From assembly GCA_035578175.1 (NCBI GenBank), contig JAQMRL010000001.1, forward strand, positions 59,853,553 through 59,917,552: a DNA stretch of 64,000 nucleotides, read 5' to 3'. Below, one piece after another: positions 1-12,700 of this stretch. The position numbers and the translations under genes were made by a program. This stretch comes from Catonia carolina. Lineage: Eukaryota > Arthropoda > Insecta > Hemiptera > Achilidae. The notes under the pieces are model-generated. The model was not told the DNA's origin, made no database searches, and saw only the letters and a list, made by a program, of their open reading frames with translations. How positions within the stretch are numbered: the stretch's first letter is position 1; every line of letters begins with the position of its first letter.

Positions 1-321
1 AAGAATACGTTTTTCAAGCAGAATGCGCTGGGTTTGTTCATTCTTGACAATACCGTTCTTGTCTATTACTTTTACAACATAAGGCTTTTTATCAGTTGGA
101 CATTTATGTATTGTTAAAAACACTTTGGTAAAACCTCCACTTGGTAATTCTTCTAGAATATCAAAATCTTTGATACTCACATCATTTTTTTTACGTGACT
201 TACTCTCAGGTCCTAGTAAAAATTCTTGTTTCTGCTGTAAAAGATATTCTTCATAATCTTCATGTGTAATGACAACTTTTTTTGAACTCTTTTTTTCTAA
301 TGTACTTTGATTTTCAGCCAT
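1..321 (-). CDS. AGC protein kinase, PKA catalytic-subunit-like, N-terminal part (runs off left edge)
   Basis: An open frame of 107 codons starts at the ATG at 321-319 and is still open at base 1. The first ~45 residues resemble the PKA N-terminal A-helix region (an EDYEEYLLQQKQEF stretch where PKA has KEFLAKAKEDF). The kinase N-lobe follows: DFDILEELPSGGF, then the ATP-binding lysine in YVVKVIDK (PKA YAMKILDK, Lys72) and the αC glutamate in LLEKRIL (PKA NEKRIL, Glu91). The glycine loop is unusual: the first and third conserved glycines (PKA Gly50 and Gly55) are Pro and Thr, only Gly52 being kept. Residue 2 is Ala, so the PKA myristoylation glycine is missing. No intron is visible in this part. 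By family it would phosphorylate Ser/Thr, but the loop makes normal activity uncertain. It lies head-to-head with ASCC2. Other AGC kinases are possible. Confidence 0.8.
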   Translation of the reverse strand, partial: MAENQSTLEKKSSKKVVITHEDYEEYLLQQKQEFLLGPESKSRKKNDVSIKDFDILEELPSGGFTKVFLTIHKCPTDKKPYVVKVIDKNGIVKNEQTQRILLEKRIL

Positions 322-2264
322 ATTTGTTTTTGTAAATAAGTCAGTATTTTTAATATTAATCAATGCTTATTTATTTTAGTGTCAAGTAAAGATTCATGAT
401 TGGAAATATTTATCAGTTAATGTTAAAAATTCACTTTTAATATTTACATCGACATTATTTATATATCTTTTATAAATGTAATTTTCCACAAAATTATTTT
501 TATACAATGTTAAATTACAAAAGTTTTTAAATCAGTTCCCAACAGCTGATTTAATAACACTTATTATTGTTGTTTGCTTTCACCTTGTTTATAGGTCATG
601 AATGAGTTTTTGTGTAGTTAGTTATTATGCATGTTCAGATCTTGTGTGATAAGTTGTAAAAACCATTCACAGAATTATTATTTTCATGTTTTGAAATTAT
701 TTTTCTTATTGTAGTTGTCTTTTAATTTTATATTTTTAATGTGTATATTAGTAACATTAAAAGTGGTCATAAAATATATATTTAAAACTGTATGTCTTCT
801 CTAGGTTGACTTTCTCATGAGTGGTTTTAATGATTATTTAAATTGAAGCTCTCTTTACTGCACACAATATTAATTTCTGCAAAGTTTTATTTGTTTAAAA
901 AAATACATTAAATTTCTTTCGTAATCAGGTTTTTAAATGAGTTAAACTGCTGTAGTGCTAAATATTGGTCTGTTGCATTCATACTAACTAAAAACAAGTT
1001 TTTCCATTTAGAGCAATTTTATATAACACAAAGTAACTAAACATTTTTGGAAGCTCTTTTTGCAGCCCATATTCTCAAAATTCCTTCACTGTAACCTTTT
1101 TTCCTACATCAAGTTTTCAATTGTTCTATTTATATTCTTTGTGGGAGCTCTTAGTCTTCAATAATCAGTAGTATAAACTTGTTTCAGTCGATTACGTTCT
1201 CTCAGTTTATTCAAAATTTAAATATTGTTTGACTTCTTTAAACCACTTACCCGATATCTTAAATATATTACTAAGTCTTCTAAAAATGTTGTTTTGTCAA
1301 CAGTTTGTTGTCCATTTTGTACAGGTTAAACTACTGTTGTATGATGAATTTTTAATTTGATGTATTTTCTCATTACTCATTACAGTATGTATTCAAACAA
1401 AAGTACAGTATGTAAACAGAAACAACACTTTATTGCAGTACATAATATTAGAATAGAAAATAATTCGTTTGGAAAGAATACACAGTACAAAAACACTCTA
1501 ATTTTTAAAATAGTTAGTGATTTATTTGTTCCTTATGCATCCTCATTTTGTTTGTAAAGGCATAGTTTAAATCGACGCTAACTGGAGAGAGTGTAATGTA
1601 TTTCAAAAATATATGTTTTTAAATACAAATTAAGAAATATACTTTATACAGTTCTGTACTTTTAAATTCTTTAAAAAAAATGGGAAAAATTATGCAAGGA
1701 CATATTTCAACCTGCGTTATATCTGAAAGCGCAGTATAGCCAACAGCGTTATAACCGGAGACCAATGTACTTATATTAAAACATGCCCATTTACAAACAA
1801 AAAATTACTGAAGGAATTTTTATTTACAACTTTTAATACTAGATTAACTATTTTCTTGTTTTGCATTAACTGCTCAATGCACACGGTATACACAACTGGT
1901 TTTAACACACTAGTTAGGATGATTTTAAAACGTATTCCATACAAACAGTTTGGCATTTACTTGCGTGCATCAGTCACTACTGAACTGCCTGACTAAAGAG
2001 CCAGCAGGTTTGTATCGGATGCCTTTAAAAAGTATACCCAAACTCTAGGAAGTTAGTCTAGCAAATTATAAGAAAAAAATGTTAATGTAAACGTAGGTCT
2101 AGAAACCCTTCAATAGTGAGTTACGGCTGGGAAAACATTTCACCTATAATTCAGTTACCCCAGACATTTTCAAAGCATTAATTATGAGACAAAAGTGGTG
2201 GCATTTATGGGTTTTAACCAGAAAAATTCAATAAAACCGGTCCTAGAACTGTAACTCGCATGGT
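322..2264. other. Intergenic spacer between divergent genes; no coding recognised
   Basis: AT-rich spacer between the kinase start codon and the first recognised ASCC2 exon. It should hold the kinase promoter and 5' leader and perhaps the ASCC2 promoter. I looked for a short ATG exon ending at a donor in phase 0 that could serve as ASCC2 exon 1 and found none convincing. No other gene is seen; the small open frames here have no recognisable similarity. Confidence 0.5.
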
Positions 2265-2643
2265 TTAAAGATATCTGACATAAAACACCAAAATTAAGGG
2301 GCAAAAAAAACATTTTTTATGTAAACAGTTCGGAAGATTCTTCTGTGAAGTTCTCGAAACACCCTGTCGCGATAAGGATGCAAATGTAACTTTTTCGTAG
2401 CTCTGAAAACAGTAGTTAATGTTAGCCCAGTAGTTTTTCAAATCTTCGAGAACTTCCGCGGTTAACTTTGTTGGCTGGCGAGGTGGTTTCTCACCTAGTA
2501 CACTCCCAGTTCTACGGAATTGATTTATCAAACGCAATATTGACGATTTATTCAGAATGGCAGAACTGGGAAATTTCAACTGAAACTTTTCTCGCTATGT
2601 AAGTCTCTACAATAAACACGTGTTCTTCCTTGGAAAAAAGCAT
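2265..2643 (-). pseudogene. Tc1/mariner-type transposase remnant, N-terminal HTH part
   Basis: Read on the minus strand from the ATG at 2643-2641, the product begins MLFSKEEHVFIVETYIARK, the usual start of insect transposases with a DUF4817-like helix-turn-helix region. After a frameshift near 2580 the similarity continues with an ILRLINQFRRTGSV segment (family pattern: ..LV..F..TGSV..) and a proline/lysine-rich linker. It stops after about 115 codons without the DDE catalytic domain, so it is a dead fragment. A short stretch just downstream on the minus strand (2220-2250) is shared with 26975-26998, showing the same family occurs twice in this window. Confidence 0.6.
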
Positions 2644-3583
2644 TGCTGACACAATATAACGAAACGACTGCTGTCACCAAACTAATGCTTGACTGAAACA
2701 TTTTAACTGTCTTAGGTAGTTGGCCTTGAGTACACTGTTGCCAACATACCGATTGGGGGACAGAAAATTTACCAATGTTTTACTTTTATCTTCTTATAAT
2801 CAGGGTTGCATCCTTAATAAAACACCCGTTAGCATGTCCCATTATGGCTTTGCACATGAAAAATGGTGTAATCAATTTTTTTTAAATGCGTAACATAAAT
2901 TGTGTAGCTGCTAGATCGACTGTATACTCCAACGTACTTGCTCACATCCACACATTAAACGTTTTGATAAATTCCCGCACATACGTCTCTTGCTAGTCTA
3001 CCCTTTCAACTACATAATGTAGGTACTGTACTTCAACAATAAGTATACACACACCCACATACAAAGTTTTGATAATTTCCCCTGTGTATGTCTCTCATCA
3101 TCATCAAACCCCTTCATCTAATTACAACCATACCTATTCACATGTACTCACACACATACATTTTATGAAAATCTTCATTAGGGCCCTTAAGGTTATCATT
3201 TTTGAAAATTAAAAAAATTTGTTACTGTGAATGTAAATATGAATATGCTGTCAAAATTTCTTGAAAATCGGTAGTTTTTGAAATTAGACTGCACAAAAAA
3301 ACACGCTTTGTCTTTATAATATTAGTATTATTAGTATAGATAATATACATGTATATAATAATAATTTTACATAACTATAATATTATTGGAATCAGTCCTC
3401 AGCTTCCTCCTTCTTTTTTATTTTATTATTTTTTTCTGTCAGAAAATGAGAACAAATTAGAGTATCACCACTTAAAAAAAGAAAATACTGAAAACATGTA
3501 CGTATGTCATATAGAAGAATTCTTATTTTTTTTATTATCTGTTTGTAAGCTGATAACGACTAAATTGATATTTTCTGTTGCAG
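2644..3583. other. Spacer upstream of first recognised ASCC2 exon
   Basis: AT-rich non-coding DNA. It ends in the splice acceptor TTTTCTGTTGCAG (3571-3583). No gene, RNA or clear mobile element is seen. Confidence 0.5.
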
Positions 3584-3750
3584 GATGAACATTGGGTCAG
3601 TCATGGCAGAGTGTTTGTTCAGTATTTTCCTCCTCCATTATTAAATGACTTGGATGAGGTGTATCCATTAGGTGCCAAAGAAGATTGGCTTGAACGAATG
3701 TCCTACTTTCAGTCAGATTTAAAATGGCTCCTTAGTCTAAATCATCACAG
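3584..3750 (+). CDS. ASCC2: ASCC2 first recognised exon
   Basis: Acceptor TGTTGCAG ends at 3583 and donor GTTTGT starts at 3751. The exon encodes DEHWVSHGRVFVQYFPPP and then a segment ending LKWLLSLNHHR, matching the human YFVLYKPPP and LDWLLALPHDKFW region. It ends two bases into a codon (AG), completed by the A at 7137 as Arg. Confidence 0.88.
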
Positions 3751-6700
3751 GTTTGTTTAAAAAAATAAGTTAAGTATTTTTATTTTGACATTTTGAGGCA
3801 GCTGAGAGAAAATGTACAATTAAAAAGGCCCAAATAGTGGTAAGACCAAAACTGGCTGTTGCATCACAACATTGCACCTGCTCATGCTTTAATGAAAACA
3901 ATAATATTTTTGACCAAAAAACTATGGCCACCATCCTACACTCTCCATATTCACCAGATTTAGCTCCCTGTGACTTTGCTCTGTTCCTGAACATGAACAT
4001 TCTCTTGAAAGGTCACTGTTTTGGCATCTGTAAAAGACATTCAGGAAAAATTGCAGGAGGTGAACTGCTGGCATTCAGAAAAAAGAATTTTTGACACTCC
4101 AGGCATGGAAAAATCGTGAATTCGTATCGATTCGCAGGGAGAAACTACTTATGTGTAATGATGAGATGAACCTGGAACTCAGTGTGGGTAATGCACTGCT
4201 GCTAGCGTTGTACGTATATTTCTAAAAACATGTAACTGTATAGTATATAGGCCTATTCTATTTTATATAATAAATTTCATTAACCTTCTTTTTAAACTGC
4301 GTCAACTTTTATTTTTATTTTTACTTACACGTATTTCGGTGGATCCACCATTATCAGAGTAAATAACATATAATTGAAACTAAAAATTAAAAACTAAAAA
4401 CTAAAAACATAAATTGAACGGTCGACATGATAAACTTATAATACATGGATAGATAACTAATTTATAACAACACTACAGAGTAATGAATAAAATGTGAAGA
4501 ATTTAAATGAAAAGAAACTGAATGAGTTTTAACTAATCGAAATACTTTTATTTGTATAAATGTAGCCTAAAATGTAAAAACAGAATAGCCATATCAAAAC
4601 AATATTTCCTGTACTACTCGTCGCCTAATAAAATAAGGACTGTGTTCAATTCCAATTAACTATTGAGTGTCAGTATGTTATAGGGATTGTAATAGAGAAA
4701 CTGGGCATGCACAGTAGATTGTTCCCCTCTTACACTTCATCTCAAACAAAGTTCATTTCGTGACTAACCATCAGTACTTTATAGGAGATAGGAGCCATTA
4801 GTTATCTAGGTAATAAAAAAAGTTTATTAGACCTAGTCCAGGAACTTGCTGATAGCACATTTTAAATAAAAACCGTATTTGTACATTTTATTAATATATT
4901 GTTACATGAAAATGAAAGTGCATTTTTGTTAAAGGTCATTTAACTTAAAAGAGCTGTCCTTTTATAAAACACAGTGAATCAAAAGATAAAGAGTGAATAC
5001 TATAGCTATACTGTAACCAGAAGTAAATACTAAACAACAAAGTAGATTAATTTTATAGCATTGTAGCATTCACTTGAAGAAGTCACTAATTTTTTGTTGA
5101 CTTAGCTTAGAAACGCTGTTATTATGCAGCCAGATCATTAATCCTTTTCAGCAGAAGAAGCTGTCTGGTTACTTTCTGTCTGGTCTGCGAAATACGAGAA
5201 GAGGGCAGTAAATGCTTCAGTGTGTGTAGGAATGCCTTAGTTGTCCTCTTCTGTGTTACTTACGTATTCATTTTTGTTACAAATGTTTTGAACTGTAACC
5301 AAGTTTACAACAAATGTATGAAAGACAACAGGACTGTTTGGACATTTGGATGGTTAACGTTCGGATTTTGATGCTCACTTTACTTAGGGTAAAAAAGTGG
5401 GTTATTGATTATCTGAGGTCAGACTGGATGTTAATGGGCATCCTGATGGAGAGGAGAGACGGAATGAGTTAAGAACCTAATAAAGCAATAGTGTCGACAC
5501 AGCCCTTAGCTTGCTTTCTTTTTGTGTGGTAACATTCTTCTTCCACTACAGTTGTGTAGAAAACCATGGCTTGCTACCACCATTACCATTCAACTTGTAG
5601 TTATTTTTAACAGGAAAACATGGTATTAATTTTATGGTAATCATGTTCATATAATCGTATGAAGACAAATATTGCAAAGTATATTTGCATAAATTCACTT
5701 ATCAACAGTTAAAACACATCATCTGTTGGATAAGTCAGCAGATAGACTGATTAAAAACACAAGAAAATACATTAAACACCATTCGTGTATCATGCACACT
5801 CAATACTATACAACATCAATTGTATCTAAATTATTTGGTGCATAATATTCATTCCATAAACACCCCATACACATGAGCAACATACATGTCGTGAGCCACT
5901 TGCTTAGCAGACAATATAAATAGACACAGCTAGCAGCCAGTCAAATGTAGCCTGGCTATGAGGTTATTATTGTACTTCTATGTTGTTAAGCTGATGATAA
6001 TGAATTCTTAACTACTTACTATACATCAACCAAGACAGGCTGCAAGTTAGTGTCGTTCCAGATTTTTAAAAAATTTTGAGACATAATTAACCTTTGAAAT
6101 AATATCTTATTTCCTTTATTATACGAGGTCTGTCCAATAAATATGCGAACTTGTGCAAGCTAGCACCTATGACGCGGACTTAAGTCCCGCCCATGGGCGG
6201 CGCTAGTTGTTGATTCCCAATGAGCCTGTCAGTGCTTGGCGGATCGTCGAACTATGTGTCGGATGCTAGTTATGTTAGTTTTTGTTGTCCTTGTTTCTAC
6301 TGTTTGTTGAAAATGGAAATTGAGGAAATCACGAAGCAACGAATCAAAATCAAGTTTTTGGTGAAGTGCGGTAAAAGTTATGAAGAAATTACTGAAATGT
6401 TGACAGCTGTTTACGGTGATAATGCTCTGAAGAAAACATCCGTTTTCAAGTGGATTAAGCGTTTTGAAGATGGTTGACAAGATGCCACGGATGATGCAAG
6501 GGCAGGACAACCTTCAACCACCTGTGTGGACGACAACATTGATCATGCGCGGTCCCTTGTCCTTATCGATCGTCAATAAACTGTCCGAATGATAGCTGAT
6601 CAATTGAATCTAGGAAAATTAACTGTGCACACTATTTTAACCAAACATTTGTCAAGGCGAAGGATGGATCCTTCACGAAGACAATGCACCTCCATATTCA

Positions 6701-9700
6701 GCATTGATTGTTCGCCAGTTTCTAGCAAAAAATTCAATCACCATCCTTGATCATCCTCCTTATTTGCCAGATCTCACCCCCTATGACTTTTTCCTATTCC
6801 CAAAATGCAAAAATGTGATGAGGGGACATCACTGAGAAGATTTGGACACAATAAAGTAAGAAACGACGAGAAACTAAAAAGCCTAACTGCTTAGGACTTC
6901 CAAGGGTGCTTTAAACAATGGAAAAGAAGAAGAGTAAGTGCGTAGCAACGAATGGAGAGTACTTTGAAGGGAACAAAATCGATGTAGACTAAATTTTTCT
7001 AAATAAAGTTTTTATGGGCTTAGTTTGCGTATTTATTGGACAAACCTCGTATAATTGAGATACTGGATAGGCATCTATATATCCTTGGCAAATGTAACAA
7101 GTTACATAATATATTTTTATTTTTGTTTAATTTTAGATTTTGGTCGCAGATTGTGAATGGTGAAGATTCTTTAATTGGTGTTGAATCATTTCTCCAAGAA
7201 GCAACTCCGTTTTATGTGATGAAATCTTTTCCAAACGATTCCAAAATGATTGATGAGTACAAAATTGCTCAACACCTTGTGTTTCTTATTCTTATTAGGT
7301 TAACTACACAAAAGGAATCTGAGGTATATATTTTTATATATATATATATATAAGGGAGGATTCTGTTTAATGCTGTTAACAGTTTTACAAAAAAAAAAAA
7401 GAATGAGTTTTGTGATAAATAAAATATCTCTTACCTTTCTTTTTGGTTGCACTTGAGTTTTAAAATAATTTACAATCGTTTTGGTGATACCACCTTCTTC
7501 AAAGTATTTTAAAAATTTAAATTCAGAATAGTTGTTCCAATTAGTGATATCAAATAAAACTCTTTAAATTCTTTAAAAAAATGTATTGCCAACCAAAAAA
7601 AAAGGTAAGATATTTCATTTATTTTATAATTTATAAATTAAATAGTTGGCTTGATACATTACTAAAATTTGTTTTGCATATGTCTGTGCTACGAAAGCGT
7701 AGCCTCCCCGAGAATTTCAGCAGACATGGCGCTTACCCTATCTTGTAGAGCATAAAAACTGTAGTAAATCATCCACTGCAGGATATTCTGCTGTTTTTAC
7801 CCGCTTTCGACTTTTCCGTTTTTTTTTTATTCCAGTTTTCCATAATTGTGTTTTTATTTTTTATGAAAGCCAACAAAGGGGTTTGGTAAAATTCCATCAA
7901 AATACTCTCCTCTTGCATCTACACACTTATTCCACCATTCAAACAATTGTTGGAAGCACTCCTGAAAGCCGTTTTTCAAAAGTTCTATCTGCCGCTTCAT
8001 CACATTTCCCATCACCTCTGACGATTCTGCAAAACAATGTCATTTTCAGTGGTGGAAACAGGTGAAATTCCAGTGGTGCAAGATTGAGAAAATATGGAGG
8101 GTGTTCCAAAGTGGTAACATTGTTCTTTGCAAGGTATTGTTTCACCATTAGGGAACGATGTGATGAGGCATTGTCATGCAACAAAAACCAATCATTTCCT
8201 GCTTATTTTTCAGGTCGTTTTCGTTGAATTTTATTTCATAACTATTTTAAGATCTCTGTATACAATTCTTTGTTGACTGTTTTCCCTGTTGTCCCCTGTC
8301 CGAACGCATTCAACTGCGGGGGAAGTTGAAGGCCGTCCAGTCCGAACGTCATCTTCAGTTATTGTGCGACTGTCACGAAAACACTTGTGCCACTCGTAAA
8401 CTTCCGTTTTCTTCATCGCATCATTTCCATATTCTTTCTTCAACATCTCAACAGTCACCGAGCAACACACAGAAATTGATATTGGCACGCTGTTCTGATG
8501 ACAACATTTCACAATCCAACGAAAGGAAAAAACTGCATTTGAAATATCACACCGCACACAAGAAACAAACTCTAACTGCCTGCTGAACAACACAGCATCT
8601 TCCTTAATAGTGATGCCAACCTCCCAAACAAAAATTTTCTTTCCAGTAAGCAAATCCTTGAGTGTACATGACCTTACCTTATTTACTTACCTACCTACTT
8701 ACTTCAATAAGTACAGGTAATCCTTCTGTTAAAGTTAATTTTTTTTCTTTTTTTAACAAATACAGATAACCTCAACTCTGCTTGTTGTAATTTATTGATT
8801 TTAATACCGAATTATTAAATAATTTATTTAAAACGAGTTATTACAATGATAGTATACACGGTCGATCAATGATATTATTGTCTTCGGCCAAAGGCTAACT
8901 TCATGACTCCTGTCTTCTCCTAAAGATGGTATTTTGGAATGGATCTCGGGTTGTCTACTCCAAATCATTCACACAAGAGTGTAAATAACATGTTTTACTC
9001 ACTGTTAATTAATCAGACAAAATATGTAGTATATTAGAACTAAACAAAACTAAGGTCGTGTTTTCCTGACATTGTACAGTAATCTTCGTTTAATAAATTA
9101 TAGTTGCTGATTAAAACTTAAATTTATATAGTAAAATTTTTGATACTTATCACAAAAGAAACTAATTATAGAAGATATTTCAATAGTCACGTTTATTTCT
9201 CCATGATTTATTACAAACAATTTGAAAATTTTTCACGTATGTTTTGCATTTTCATGTTTCAGAAAGAATGGATTGGATCAAAGAAACTAGGGCAGTTATG
9301 GTATGATAAATATTTGGTAACTTTACCTATCTTGTTTGATATGTGTCTGTTGTTTGGCCACACTAATAAAGCACAGTTGACCACAATGGTTACTAGAATA
9401 TTCGAAATACAACCTCTGTACAATGAGGATGTAAAAAATGCAATTGTTTTTGTTGATGAGGTTAGTATTTAAAGTCCAGCCTTTCTTAGTTGCTCCTACT
9501 GTAAACAAATAATGATGTCACTGAGCATGCGCATTATATAAAAATGTGTACTTGCTGATTAAAAAAAAATACTTCTAAAATTATTTTTATAAATGAAATT
9601 GTTAGGCCTACATCATGTCATGACCGATGTTTTAAGTACTTATAATTTAGAACAGGGGTTCTCAACCTGGGGGGCGTAGAAGATTTTCAAGGGAGGCGTC

Positions 9701-12700
9701 ATCGTATTAGAATAGAAAAAAGCTATAATTAACCCAGGTTAGTTCCTGCCTTTATATTTCAAACACCATTATTTTATTGTACAACACTCAATGTTAGAGT
9801 TTGATGATTTCGTAAAAAATTATATTTTAAGTTTTTTGTTCTGTGATTTGACTGTATGTTGAAAAATGTATTGAAGGTAGTATTAAACATTTTGTAAAAA
9901 GTTATCAAATATTTAATTGTATTACCTGCAAGTCTAACCTTTATCCCACTCCTAAACTCGCTATAGTTACAAATTGAAATTATAAGTACTTGTGTTGACC
10001 ATATAAGGGGGTAATAGTACAGGGGAGGTGTGACGAAAAGTCAGTTTACTAAGGGAGGCACAGAGCCTCAAAGGTTGAGAACCCCTGATTTAGAACATAG
10101 TTAACTTAATAGGAATACGACATCCATAAAGTCGTGAACCCTAGCGTCCACCCTGTGGTAGCTGGCCTTGGTTTGTTGACAGGAGGAGCAAACTAAGAAC
10201 GACTGAACTTAAGATGATGTACCGTACATTTTTACTTACTAATGACAATACATGGTGATAGTACAAAACTTAAAAATTTTAAGTGATCTTATTGATTCAT
10301 GGTCCAATGAAACAATAAAGTGTTTTCTTTTTGAAAGATGTCTTTGCTTGTATGTTATTCATCCTGTAGTAAAAGAACTGCTGCTGTTAATTGAGATAAC
10401 ACTGGAAATCTTTAATTTTTAGGATGTGTTGAGCAACCAATTCTCAGATAGGTTTTGGAATTAGTCCTTTAGATCGAGGAGTTATTAATTATAACTGAAC
10501 CATTAAAAACCCCTTTAAATTGTGATTGCAGAAATTTGTCTATTGATTTGAAACACTTTTGTATCGCCGTTCAACACCAAACTACAATCCTCATTTAGTT
10601 AAATTTGTTTCAATATACGAGGGTTATCCAGAAAATAACCTCAGTTTTGAAATAAAAAGTAAATGAGTGAAGATACAAAAACTTTATTATATACATATTG
10701 AAACTACGGTTTCTTTTCTATTTTCCGACATAGTCGCCAGACAGATTCAAGCACTTGTCGTACCTTGGAACAGTCTGTGAAATACCCTCTGCATAAAAAT
10801 CCGCTGCCTGTGAATGTAACCAACCATTCACGGCGTTTTGAAGCTCTTCGTCATTGGCGAACCGCTGAGATGCAAGCCACCACTTCATGTTCAGGAACAG
10901 GTGAAAGTCACTAGGAGCCGAGTCCGGGCTGTACGGGGGATGATCGAAAACTTCCCATGTAAACTTAGCCAAAAGTTCATTTGTTCTTGAGCTGTATGAG
11001 GGCAAGAAATCGTCCCATTTAAACTTGGCCAAAAGTTCATTTGTTCTTCGAGCTGTATGAGGGCGAGAAAACAAATGAACTTTTGGCCAAGTTTAAATGG
11101 GACGTTTTTCGATCATCCCCCATACAGCCCGGACTTGGCTCCTAGAGACTTTCACCTGTTCCTGAACATGAAGCGGTGGCTTGCATCTCAGCGGTTCGCC
11201 AATGACAAAGAGCTTCAAAATGCCGTAAATGGTTGGCTACATTCACAGGCAGCGGATTTTTATGCAGAGGGTATTTCAAAGACTGTTCCAAGGTACGGCA
11301 AGTGCTTGAATCTGTTTGGCAACTATATCAAAAAATAGAGAAAAACTGTAGTTTTAATATGTATATAATAAAGTTTTTGTATCTTCACTCGTTTACTTTT
11401 TATTTCAAAACGGAGGTTATTTTCTGGATAACCCTCTTAAATAAGTTAGTTGAGTTATTGACCAATAAGAACTTGAAATATCTGTCATTCACAAGCTCAG
11501 AGTAACTATCTGTAATAATAGAATCTTTCTGTCAATAAAAAAATGTCTTCTTGTCATTCAACCCAAATAAATCTTAATAATCTCTCCTTTTTATTTTTTT
11601 ACATCTCAAACTACTCTTTTATGGAAAAAAATAATCTAATCAATTTATCCATTTGTTCAATGTAAACAGTTATATAAACACATACCCTACACTGGGTTCT
11701 TTTTATTTAAGCTAGGCTAAATGACTGATATTATTTCGAATGAAACAAAATTACGTTGAAAATTATATTAAAAATTGGATCCTTGGAACCTATTCAATAA
11801 AAGTGATCCCAAATATTGGCTATTGTCACTTATTTTTTATTTGTATTTTTTTTGCAGAGATTAAGAATGGTTCAAGAGAAAATGAAATCTAAAAAATCAA
11901 ACAGCTCTTATCAACCTTTAAAACTAATAGATCATAGTAAAAGTCAACATTCTATAATGAGATCGGATTTTACATTACTTTCATTAACTGATATCTTATT
12001 GTACTTATTAGATACAGCTGTCAATCTTACATCATTTTTAGCTGTCTATCAACCTGCTCGTGCAATATTTCATAGTCTTCACTTTGAAACAAGGTATTTA
12101 TTGTTTAATCATGGATGTAATGTTTATTTTTTTGTGGTAAAATTGTAACGTTTGTAATATTGCTGAATTTTCTTTGAATCTATCATCGTTTCTGTCTGTC
12201 CATCTGAACTCTTCGGTATTTCAAATTCAATTTATATCCATTGAAAGAAATCATTCTTTAAAATTTTTTGCTAATCAAGCAAATTTTAATTTTACCAAGT
12301 AACCTTCAGTCTTGAATTTTGGAAAATTGTAGCTTTTAAAAATTACATCGTTGGTTATTAACCATTCTTCCCACTTGTTAAGAAGTTGATACCTTTTGAC
12401 GATTACTCACACAGCTAATACAACAGCTTAGCTGATTAACCCTGTTCACACTTGTAATCTGCAGGCTGCTGTAAGAAAAGGTGTACGACAAGGTTGTTCT
12501 TTGTCACCACTACTTTTTAACTTGTATATAGAAGAGGCTATAAATAAAGTGAAGGAGAAATTTGACGCAGGAATAAAAATTCAAGGAGAAACAATAAAAA
12601 TGCTGAGATTCACCGATGATATAGTAGTATTAGCCGAGACAAAGAAAGAACTAGACGATGCCTTAAATGGAATGGATGAGATCTTGAGAAAGGATTACTT

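Noticed and set aside
1357..1557. Plus-strand 66-codon frame
   Set aside because: AT-rich random frame with no similarity, and it cannot be spliced in phase to ASCC2.
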